Shown here piece after piece: positions 15,265-23,679 of a stretch of DNA of 24,559 nt (position 1 is the first letter of the stretch; each line of letters begins with the position of its first letter). Where the stretch lies: the NCBI GenBank assembly GCA_902495545.1, contig CABUXM010000025.1, positions 1-24,559 of the forward strand. Direction: 5' to 3'. The position numbers were made by a program, and so were the translations under genes. A model generated the notes under the pieces. The model saw only the letters and a program-made list of their open reading frames with translations. It searched no databases and was not told the origin of the DNA. This DNA comes from an uncultured Collinsella sp. Lineage in GTDB: Bacteria; Actinomycetota; Coriobacteriia; Coriobacteriales; Coriobacteriaceae.

Positions 15265-16677
15265 ATGGCAGGAAACATGCAGGACAACTTTGACGAGAAC
15301 GGCAACCCCATCCGCTGCTCCTTCTGCGGAAAAGAGCAGGGCCAGGTTCGTCGCCTTGTTAAGGGCCCGACCAACATCTTTATCTGTGACGAGTGCGTCG
15401 CCGCCTGTTCCGAGATTCTGGAGGAGTCGCTGGCTTCGGATTTTATGGACGCCGCCCGCAACGGCAAGCTGCCGGGCTTCCTCAACGACCACGGCCAGGC
15501 TGCATCCCAACCCGCCGCGGACCCCGAGACCGAGGGTTTTGAGCTCGAGGACGATCGCCAGGTCATCACGCACGTGCCGACGCCGCACGAGATCTATGAC
15601 GAGCTTTCGGCCTATGTTATGGGTCAGGAGGACGCCAAGCGCGCCATGTCGGTGGCCGTGTACAACCACTATCGCCGCGTGATCGAGGGCGGCGCCGCGG
15701 TGTCCGCCCTTGACGAGGCCTCGGGCATGGGCGCCCAGTTTGACAACGATATGGATGAGGTGGAGCTCGCCAAATCCAACATTTTGCTGCTCGGTCCCAC
15801 CGGTACCGGCAAGACCCTGTTGGCCCAGACGCTCGCGCGCATCCTCGAGGTGCCGTTTGCCATCGCCGATGCCACCGCGCTCACCGAGGCCGGCTATGTG
15901 GGCGAGGACGTGGAGAACATCCTGCTCAAGCTTATCAATGCTGCCGATGGCGATATTGAGCGCGCGCAGGTGGGCATCATCTACGTAGATGAGATCGACA
16001 AGATTGCCCGCAAGGCCGAGAACCTCTCTATTACTCGTGATGTCTCGGGCGAGGGCGTTCAGCAGGCACTGCTGAAGATTCTTGAGGGCACGGTGGCCAG
16101 CGTTCCGCCCACCGGCGGCCGCAAGCATCCCCAGCAGGAGCTGCTGCAGATTGACACGACCAACATCCTGTTCATCTGCGGTGGTGCCTTCGTGGGTCTG
16201 GACAAGATCATCGCCGATCGCGTGGGAAACAAGGGCGTGGGCTTTAACTCCGAGATCGCCGGCCCCACCTCGGTCGACGAGAACGACCTGCTGCGTCAGG
16301 TGCTCCCGCAGGACCTCAACGCCTTTGGCATGATCCCCGAGTTCGTGGGCCGTACGCCTGTCGTCACCCAGACGCAGGCGCTCGACGAGGACGACCTGGT
16401 GTCGATCCTGACTGAGCCCAAGAACGCCGTGGTGCGCCAGTACCGCAAAATGTTCCAGCTGGAGGACGTGGACCTGGAGTTTGAGGACGCCGCCCTGCAC
16501 GAGATCGCCCGCATGGCGCTTGCCCGCAAGACCGGCGCCCGCGGCTTGCGTTCCATCTGCGAGGACGTGCTACAGCAGACGATGTTCGACCTGCCCAGCG
16601 AGGAGGGCGTTTCCAAGGTCGTTGTGACCGAAGCCTCCGTAAAGGGCGAAGAACAGCCCCAACGCATCTACGGTTAA
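15265..16677 (+). CDS. clpX: ATP-dependent Clp protease ATP-binding subunit ClpX
   Basis: A 470-residue AAA+ unfoldase that feeds substrates to ClpP. The N-terminal zinc-binding domain has C18-x2-C21 and C41-x2-C44. Walker A is GPTGTGKT (177-184, K183), the pore loop GYVGED follows, and Walker B is IIYVDEIDKIA. The C-terminal GARGLRSI (sensor 2) is present. An acidic linker (about residues 75-100, DPETEGFELEDD) between the zinc domain and the AAA+ core is somewhat long. The ribosome site GAAGGA (15251-15256) lies inside the end of clpP, 8 nt before ATG 15265, and the genes are 1 nt apart. A very strong terminator ends the clpPX transcript. Confidence 0.97.
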   Translation: MAGNMQDNFDENGNPIRCSFCGKEQGQVRRLVKGPTNIFICDECVAACSEILEESLASDFMDAARNGKLPGFLNDHGQAASQPAADPETEGFELEDDRQVITHVPTPHEIYDELSAYVMGQEDAKRAMSVAVYNHYRRVIEGGAAVSALDEASGMGAQFDNDMDEVELAKSNILLLGPTGTGKTLLAQTLARILEVPFAIADATALTEAGYVGEDVENILLKLINAADGDIERAQVGIIYVDEIDKIARKAENLSITRDVSGEGVQQALLKILEGTVASVPPTGGRKHPQQELLQIDTTNILFICGGAFVGLDKIIADRVGNKGVGFNSEIAGPTSVDENDLLRQVLPQDLNAFGMIPEFVGRTPVVTQTQALDEDDLVSILTEPKNAVVRQYRKMFQLEDVDLEFEDAALHEIARMALARKTGARGLRSICEDVLQQTMFDLPSEEGVSKVVVTEASVKGEEQPQRIYG

Positions 16678-16699
16678 ACCAGCCAAAAACGTGCTTGCA

Positions 16700-16737
16700 A
16701 ATAGCCTCCGACCACCTGCGGTCGGAGGCTATTTTAT
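16700..16737 (+). terminator. Strong intrinsic terminator of clpPX
   Basis: Bases 16700-16713 (AATAGCCTCCGACC) pair perfectly with 16720-16733 (GGTCGGAGGCTATT), a 14-bp stem with a 6-nt loop (ACCTGC), running into TTATATA. Confidence 0.88.
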
Positions 16738-16778
16738 ATATACGCAATAACCCCAACTACCTGTGTTATTCTGTGTGT

Positions 16779-16807
16779 TTGTTTAAGCCTCAGCGAAGTC
16801 ATATCAG
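16779..16807 (+). promoter_or_regulatory. Candidate valS promoter
   Basis: TTGTTT (16779-16784) and TATCAG (16802-16807) are 17 nt apart in the AT-rich stretch after the clpX terminator. A transcript from here would carry the whole palindromic element at 16829-16944 as its leader. No T-box hallmarks were found. Confidence 0.35.
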
Positions 16808-16828
16808 ACTGAAGTAATCGATACCTAA

Positions 16829-16944
16829 GGGGAGGAATGTAGGCCCGATTTTCGTAGATTCCGCACGAGCCGAAGACCACTTAATGTGGTCTTCGAGCGA
16901 GCCCAGGACCTGACCGAGCGAAAATCGGGCCTACATTCCTCCCC
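16829..16944 (+). repeat. Palindromic element A upstream of valS (116 nt)
   Basis: The outer arms 16829-16854 and 16919-16944 are a perfect 26-bp inverted repeat (left arm begins GGGGAGGAATGTAGG). Inside lies a 64-nt core with a perfect hairpin, CGAAGACCAC (16871-16880), loop TTAAT, GTGGTCTTCG (16886-16895). The 43-nt stretch 16859-16901 is repeated in reverse orientation at 19715-19757 after valS with 3 differences, two of them compensatory in the hairpin. The right arm ends 20 nt before the valS ATG. No T-tract follows, so it is not a simple terminator. It may be a structured RNA leader or a foldback mobile element. Confidence 0.85.
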
Positions 16945-16964
16945 GACGGGCAAGGGAGAGATAT

Positions 16965-19661
<2,697 letters not shown>

Positions 19662-19676
19662 GCGTTACTGGGGGAC

Positions 19677-19784
19677 GCGGTTTGGGGCATTGCTCGCTAC
19701 TGCGGACAGTCCTGCTCGCACGAAGGCCACATTAAGTGGCCTTCGGCTCGTGCGGAACTTGTATCGAGCAAAGCCCCAAACCGC
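19677..19784 (-). repeat. Palindromic element B downstream of valS (108 nt), reverse copy of A core
   Basis: Arms 19677-19696 and 19765-19784 are complementary at 19 of 20 positions (left arm begins GCGGTTTGGGGC) but unrelated to the arms of element A. The inner hairpin CGAAGGCCAC (19721-19730), ATTAA, GTGGCCTTCG (19736-19745) is perfect. On the minus strand, 19715-19757 matches A's 43-nt core at 40 of 43 positions. The A-T pair of the A hairpin is a G-C pair here, a compensatory change. Beyond the core, the AGGAC-containing right side is also shared. Confidence 0.85.
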
Positions 19785-19886
19785 TCCCATGGCGGTTACG
19801 TGGTTGTTTGCAACTTGTTAGTTAGGGCCACTCGGTTGTAGCCTTGATTCTGCTGCAATCGGGTAAAGGCTGATATTGTCAACGCG

Positions 19887-19918
19887 AGGGGCTCATTCTT
19901 TTTGGTGGGCCTCTTTTT
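19887..19918 (+). terminator. Terminator-like hairpin in the folC leader
   Basis: AGGGGCTCA (19887-19895) pairs with TGGGCCTCT (19906-19914), 9 bp with two G-T pairs, then TTTT (19915-19918). It lies 23 nt before folC and could end valS readthrough or attenuate folC. The rest of the 19785-19886 stretch shows no gene and no clear signal. Confidence 0.55.
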
Positions 19919-19940
19919 CTGTTATGGGGGACTTTGGGTT

Positions 19941-21284
19941 ATGGCTAAGCGTTCTGGGTCTTATGTCGTTCCTTTCTCGTTTGAGTTGCTTTCGTTTGGT
20001 GAGGCTGTTGGGTTGGCTGCTGATACGGGGCGGATTTCTGGGGATGCTGGTCCTTTGCTCGAGACGGTTGTCGATATGCTCGATGAGCTTGGTCGTCCGG
20101 ATGAGTATTTCGATTGCATTCAGGTTGCCGGTACCAATGGCAAGACTTCGACTACGCGTTTTTCGGCTGCCATTCTTCGTGGTGAGGGGCTCAAGACCGC
20201 GCTGTATACGTCGCCGCAGCTGGTGCGCTATCCCGAGCGCATGGAGGTCGATGGACGCGTCGTGAGCGACGAGGCCTTTGCCCGTGGCGTTTCGGCAGCT
20301 GTCGAGGCGGGACATCGCGTGAATGCGCGTCGTGTGGCGGTGGGGGAGCGTGCCTATACCATCACGCCTTTTGACCTGTTGACGGCTGCCGCACTTGTAG
20401 TGTTTGCCGAGGCCGCGGTGGATGTCGCCGTGCTCGAGGTCGGCATGGGCGGACGTTGGGACGCCACGAGTGCGACCGATCCTGTCGCCGTTGCCATCAC
20501 GGGCATCGGACTCGATCACACACGCATTTTGGGCGATACGCTCGAGGCCATTGCGGGTGAGAAGGCTGCGGTTATTAAGCCCGGACGCTTGGTTGTGCTG
20601 GGCGAGGGCACACACGAGGCGAGCGTTCAACGCGTGATGGATGCCCGTTGCCGCGCGTGCGGCATCGTGCCGCTGGTGGTGAACCATGCCACGACTAAGG
20701 TGCCGGAGCACGTGGGTGATACGGTTGAGTTTAGCTGCACCACGCCGCGTGCGATCTATACGTCGAGCATGGTCAAGCCGGCGTATCAGCCGCAGAATGC
20801 CGCGTGCGCGATTATGCTTTGCGAGGGGTATTTGGGTCGCGAACTCGATCATGACAAGCTCGATGCGTCGCTTATGGGCTGCCCCACGCCGGGCCGCTTT
20901 GATGTACTGGGAACTGATCCGCTCAAGCTGATCGACGCCTGCCATAACCCTCAGAGCTGCGAGAACTTTGTGAGCGCGCTGGACGAGATCGATCCGTGCG
21001 TGGAGAATCGTCCCACGCTGTTGTGCGCCGCGCTGGCAGACAAGGACGTGGCGGGCATCGTCGACGTGCTTGTTCCGGCGTTCCCGCGTGTGGTCGTGAC
21101 CCAGACCGATTCCGATCGCGCCCTGCCGGCAGAGGAGCTCGCTGCCCTCGTTGATGCCGATAAGCTCGCGGGCGTATACCCGAGCGTGTCCGAGGCCCTC
21201 GCTGCCTTCGATGCCGCGGGCGAGTCCTTCGTAGCAGCCGGCACCATCACCCTAGCCGGCGAAGTAGCGGGCCTGTTGCGCTAA
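19941..21284 (+). CDS. folC: Folylpolyglutamate / dihydrofolate synthase (Mur ligase family)
   Basis: A 447-residue ATP-dependent ligase that adds glutamate to dihydropteroate and/or folates. It has the P-loop VAGTNGKTSTT (62-72), then ALYTSPQLVRYPER, the FolC signature VGMGGRWDATSA, ITGIGLDHTRILG, EKAAVIKPG and the late IDACHNP motif (family DGAHNP). The H of the usual YTSPHL motif is Q here. Length fits FolC (about 420-450). ATG 19941 follows GGGGGAC (19926-19932) at 8 nt; the frame is open 13 codons upstream but lacks a better start. The first 60 or so codons are strikingly rich in T-ending codons, while the rest uses the C/G-ending codons of the neighbours. No other folate gene is in the window. 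Confidence 0.93.
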   Translation: MAKRSGSYVVPFSFELLSFGEAVGLAADTGRISGDAGPLLETVVDMLDELGRPDEYFDCIQVAGTNGKTSTTRFSAAILRGEGLKTALYTSPQLVRYPERMEVDGRVVSDEAFARGVSAAVEAGHRVNARRVAVGERAYTITPFDLLTAAALVVFAEAAVDVAVLEVGMGGRWDATSATDPVAVAITGIGLDHTRILGDTLEAIAGEKAAVIKPGRLVVLGEGTHEASVQRVMDARCRACGIVPLVVNHATTKVPEHVGDTVEFSCTTPRAIYTSSMVKPAYQPQNAACAIMLCEGYLGRELDHDKLDASLMGCPTPGRFDVLGTDPLKLIDACHNPQSCENFVSALDEIDPCVENRPTLLCAALADKDVAGIVDVLVPAFPRVVVTQTDSDRALPAEELAALVDADKLAGVYPSVSEALAAFDAAGESFVAAGTITLAGEVAGLLR

Positions 21285-21298
21285 CCCATCCCCTCAGC

Positions 21299-21365
21299 AG
21301 TTGCGGTGATATACGGACTGTTTTACAAGCCAGAAGCCTCAAACGGTCCGTATACCACCGCAACT
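21299..21365 (+). repeat. Palindromic element F after folC (67 nt)
   Basis: Arms 21299-21323 and 21341-21365 pair at 23 of 25 positions around a 17-nt loop. The outermost 10 bp (AGTTGCGGTG and CACCGCAACT) are shared with element G at 23152-23218; the inner parts differ but remain self-complementary. It starts 15 nt after the folC stop and no T-tract follows. Confidence 0.8.
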
Positions 21366-21370
21366 CAAAA

Positions 21371-21403
21371 GCAGCCAATTTGGGACGGGGCTTTTTTGAC
21401 TGC
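21371..21403 (+). repeat. GACGGGG foldback, copy 1
   Basis: GCAGCCAA (21371-21378) and TTGACTGC (21396-21403), with one mismatch, enclose TTTGGGACGGGGCTTTT. The loop text AATTTnnGACGGGGCT recurs at 22778-22809. Confidence 0.6.
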
Positions 21404-21428
21404 CCTCTGCTCCGAGTTGACTCGCTTG

Positions 21429-21586
21429 CCACGAAGTGGGCCTATCTACTACGTTTGACCGGCAACCCTCAACCATGCCGGGAATTACAAAAATAAAACC
21501 GCAGGTAGACGGCTTGCTGGTTTTTAAAAAAGACCCGCATGGTTGACCCATGCGGGTTAAACGTAGTAGATGGCCCGTTTTCGTGG
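21429..21586 (+). repeat. Palindromic element C (158 nt)
   Basis: Arms 21429-21460 and 21555-21586 form an imperfect 32-nt inverted repeat, including the perfect stretch ATCTACTACGTTT/AAACGTAGTAGAT. The interior contains AAAACCGCAGGTAG (21495-21508), part of a 22-nt core shared with element D (21494-21515 against 23016-23037, 20 of 22 identical). CAACCATGC near the left and GCATGGTTG near the right give a second, inner stem. The right part doubles as the minus-strand terminator of the M24 peptidase gene. Confidence 0.8.
21526..21557 (-). terminator. Intrinsic terminator of the M24 peptidase gene
   Basis: Read on the minus strand, ACCCGCATGG (complement of 21548-21557), loop GTCAA and CCATGCGGGT (complement of 21533-21542) form a perfect 10-bp stem, followed by CTTTTTT (complement of 21526-21532). 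It is 79 nt after the peptidase stop. Confidence 0.82.
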
Positions 21587-21601
21587 CGCGGCCCTAGAGG
21601 G

Positions 21602-21632
21602 ATGTGTCAAAGGGGCTGTCCCTTTGACACAT
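21602..21632 (-). repeat. Perfect 13-bp hairpin next to the M24 peptidase stop
   Basis: ATGTGTCAAAGGG (21602-21614), loop GCTGT, and CCCTTTGACACAT (21620-21632) form a perfect inverted repeat 3 nt beyond the peptidase stop. No T-tract follows on either strand. It may protect the 3' end of the mRNA, with real termination at 21526-21557. Confidence 0.75.
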
Positions 21633-21635
21633 TGC

Positions 21636-22724
21636 CTAGTCTAGGCGGACCGGATCGTGGGGGTAGGCGTTGAGAATCTCGGCGCCGTTCTCGGTCACCA
21701 GAGCCAGGTCCTCGATGCGGACGCCGGTGCGGCCGGGGAGGTAGATGCCCGGCTCGATGGAGAAGGTCATGCCCGGCTCGACGACCTGCTCGTTGACGAG
21801 TGAGACGTCGCCCGGCTCGTGGTCCTGCAGACCAATCGAGTGGCCCAGGCGATGCGTAAAGTATTTGCCGTAGCCTGCGTCCTCAATCACGTCGCGCGCG
21901 GCACGGTCCAGGTCGCACATGCGCACGCCCGGTGCGATGAGCGCCTCGGCAGCCTCGTTGGCGCGGCGCACGATATTGTAGATACGCGCGGTCTCCTCGT
22001 CCGGCTCGCCCCAAAAGAACGTGCGCGTCATATCCGAGCAGTAGTTGCGATGGCGTCCACCAATGTCGAATAGCACCACGTCGCCGCGTTTAAGCTCGGT
22101 ATCGTCGGGCTCGTGATGAGGGTCGCCGGCGTTTGCGCCAAAGCTTACGATGGGCGGAAAGCTAAATCCCTCGCAGTCATGCTTGCGATACAGGCCGAGC
22201 ATCTGGTCGGCAATCTCGCGCTCCGTCACGCCTTCGTGGACGAGCTTGATGGCGTCGGCCATCACGGCGTCGTTAGCGGCCGAGGACGCGCGCATGAGCT
22301 CCTGCTCGGCGGCATCCTTGTAGGTGCGTGCGGCGGTGACGGCAAAGTCGCCCAGGAAAAACTCGCTGGCAGCGTGGCGCTCTATGAGCGGCATCAAAAA
22401 GCCGGAACGCATGACGGTGTCGATGCCGAGCGGTTTGGTCGGATTGACTTCGCGAACGATAGCGTCGGCCACGACGTCGGTGTCGGTGTGATAGGCGACG
22501 CGCGCATTGTCATACTCTGGCAGCTGGTGCAGGGCGTTGACTAAGATCACCGGCTCGGCATCGCGCGCGAGTAGCACGCCACAAAAACGCTCGAACATAT
22601 CGGCATAAAAGCCGGTCAGGTAATAGATCGACCACGGGTCGTTTACGAGCAGCTGTGCGCCGGGGTGCTGAGCCTCGAGCGCATCGAGCACGCGCGCCAC
22701 GCGCTGGTCATCGACATGTGCCAT
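21636..22724 (-). CDS. M24-family Xaa-Pro aminopeptidase/dipeptidase
   Basis: A 362-residue metallopeptidase with the pita-bread fold, expected to cleave X-Pro peptide bonds in the cytoplasm. The five dinuclear-metal ligands are present: D220 (LFDIGG), D231 (CSDMTR), H295 (HRLGHSIGLQDHE), E324 (FSIEPGIYLPG) and E338 (VRIEDL). The N-terminal creatinase-like domain (1-125) contains the typical YYLTGF stretch. PepQ- or PepP-like function fits equally well, so no symbol is given. ATG at 22724 has AAAGGA (complement of 22732-22737) at 7 nt. The gene stands alone between palindrome-rich gaps, with its own terminator and no coding partner. Confidence 0.9.
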   Translation of the reverse strand: MAHVDDQRVARVLDALEAQHPGAQLLVNDPWSIYYLTGFYADMFERFCGVLLARDAEPVILVNALHQLPEYDNARVAYHTDTDVVADAIVREVNPTKPLGIDTVMRSGFLMPLIERHAASEFFLGDFAVTAARTYKDAAEQELMRASSAANDAVMADAIKLVHEGVTEREIADQMLGLYRKHDCEGFSFPPIVSFGANAGDPHHEPDDTELKRGDVVLFDIGGRHRNYCSDMTRTFFWGEPDEETARIYNIVRRANEAAEALIAPGVRMCDLDRAARDVIEDAGYGKYFTHRLGHSIGLQDHEPGDVSLVNEQVVEPGMTFSIEPGIYLPGRTGVRIEDLALVTENGAEILNAYPHDPVRLD

Positions 22725-22777
22725 GAATCATCCTTTCGCTAGGGTGCCACCATGGTATCCCCAATGCCAGGGTAGTC

Positions 22778-22809
22778 AATTTACGACGGGGCTATTTTAG
22801 CTGCGTAAA
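22778..22809 (+). repeat. GACGGGG foldback, copy 2
   Basis: TTTACG (22780-22785) and CGTAAA (22804-22809), plus the inner GCTATTTTAGC, enclose GACGGGG. The text AATTT, two or three variable bases, GACGGGGCT and CTGC aligns with copy 1 at 21377-21403. It lies about 55 nt upstream of the M24 peptidase start. Confidence 0.55.
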
Positions 22810-22817
22810 ACTTGCGG

Positions 22818-22895
22818 AATGATTTTTCTGGGACGGGGATTAAATAATCATTCGGAACCCAATGATTATTTAATCCCCGTCCCAGAAAAATCATT
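22818..22895 (+). repeat. Perfect 35-bp palindrome E
   Basis: Arms 22818-22852 and 22861-22895 are perfect reverse complements over all 35 bases, separated by the 8-nt loop CGGAACCC. Each arm contains TGGGACGGGGATT and is itself bounded by AATGATT/AATCATT, so the element looks like two GACGGGG foldbacks in inverted orientation. There is no T-tract. Confidence 0.95.
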
Positions 22896-22950
22896 TGAGC
22901 GAACGTTCGGGCAAAAGGAGTCATAAGAGGCCCGTCCTAAATGGGCTGGT

Positions 22951-23108
22951 TTCAAAACTATGCCGGATTACGGGGCTGGACCTGTATTACTTGACCATGG
23001 CAAAAATCGCGAAATTAAAACCGCAGGTAGGGGGCTTATCAAAAATCGAAAATTGCCGGTATGGATGGGGGTCTCCGAATCAGCCCCGTAATCCGGCATA
23101 GTTTTGAA
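22951..23108 (+). repeat. Palindromic element D (158 nt)
   Basis: Arms 22951-22978 and 23081-23108 are a perfect 28-bp inverted repeat (left arm begins TTCAAAACTATGCC) and are unrelated to the arms of element C. The 102-nt interior carries the C/D core at 23016-23037 (AAAACCGCAGGTAG, two variable bases, GGCTT). ACCATGG on its left and TTGCC plus TATGG on its right correspond to the inner stem of element C. Total length equals that of C. Confidence 0.9.
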
Positions 23109-23151
23109 TTGGCACTAAAGTAGGCACAGGCTAAATACCGATCCCAAGGAT

Positions 23152-23218
23152 AGTTGCGGTGGAATAGTTCCTGGATACCGGGGTTTTGGCGGAAATCAGG
23201 AACTATTTCACCGCAATT
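23152..23218 (+). repeat. Palindromic element G (67 nt)
   Basis: Arms 23152-23173 and 23197-23218 pair at all 22 positions if two G-T pairs are allowed (20 Watson-Crick). The outer AGTTGCGGTG matches element F; the inner arm (GAATAGTTCCTG) and the 23-nt loop do not. It has the same total length as F. Confidence 0.82.
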
Positions 23219-23242
23219 GAGGAAGGGCGGGGTGGATGGCGG

Positions 23243-23277
23243 GGTAGCTAAAAGATCCCCGTTCTAAATTAGCTACC
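23243..23277 (-). repeat. GACGGGG-type foldback, copy 3 (minus strand)
   Basis: GGTAGCTAA (23243-23251) and TTAGCTACC (23269-23277) form a perfect 9-bp stem. On the minus strand the loop reads TTTAGAACGGGGATCTT, aligned with copy 2. It touches the stop codon of the DUF1667 gene and has no T-tract. Otherwise no gene is seen in 22725-23276, which is largely filled by elements copy 2, E, D, G and this one. Confidence 0.65.
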
Positions 23278-23675
23278 TAGGCGGGGTCGATGTCCATGCT
23301 GGCGATTAGGTTGATGTTGGTGTCTAGGAGGTTGGGGAGGACTACGCCACCCATGCGGATGGGGGCATCGACGACCAAGCCGCGGATGAGGTCCATCGCT
23401 TGGGCGTGCAGCTCCAGCGGGATGGCTTCGACGGTGCGCACGGGGAGCAGAACTTCGTCGCCGCCGGATACCGCTACGGTGGTGGTGAGTACGCGCATGG
23501 GGCAGGTGAGCTCCTGATGTGCGAACTTATCGCCGCGTGGGCAGCTGTTGCCGGTTACGGAGCGTACTTCCGCCACGTGGCCGTCGGCGGTGCGCTCGAC
23601 TTTCACGGTCAGGAGGCATTCGGATGGGCAGGTGGTGCAGTTGAACTGCAGCGTTTCGACCGTGTTCGTGCGCAT
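23277..23675 (-). CDS. DUF1667 domain protein
   Basis: A 132-residue protein with the DUF1667 pattern: an N-terminal C13-x2-C16-x3-C20, then GNSCPRG (C45), and C58 in the ELTCPMRVLTTT stretch. The second half (VRTVEAIPL to the end) is the usual conserved basic/hydrophobic region. DUF1667 proteins regularly follow FAD/NAD oxidoreductase genes in anaerobic glycerol-3-phosphate oxidation operons, and the Cys cluster suggests a metal or Fe-S site for electron transfer; this role is inferred. ATG at 23675 is chosen because AGGAGG (complement of 23688-23693) lies at good spacing and the preceding gene stops 4 nt upstream. A longer frame from 23729 would overlap that gene. Confidence 0.85.
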   Translation of the reverse strand: MRTNTVETLQFNCTTCPSECLLTVKVERTADGHVAEVRSVTGNSCPRGDKFAHQELTCPMRVLTTTVAVSGGDEVLLPVRTVEAIPLELHAQAMDLIRGLVVDAPIRMGGVVLPNLLDTNINLIASMDIDPA

Positions 23676-23679
23676 GGCC

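Noticed and set aside
16741..16964. T-box riboswitch in front of valS
   Set aside because: No AGGGTGGNACCGCG-like antiterminator sequence and no terminator next to the start were found. The leader is occupied by palindromic element A.
22898..22907. CGAACGTTCG as an SOS (LexA) box
   Set aside because: The actinobacterial LexA box has CGAAC and GTTCG separated by four bases. Here they abut, and no DNA-repair gene follows.
22895..23101. A 68-codon + strand frame inside element D
   Set aside because: It starts at TTG without a ribosome site, lies almost wholly inside the palindrome, and has no recognisable features.
21285..23276. CRISPR array or phage attachment sites in the repeat-rich gaps
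   Set aside because: Repeats are palindromic, of different families and irregularly spaced, with no constant spacer length. No cas, integrase or tRNA fragment is present.
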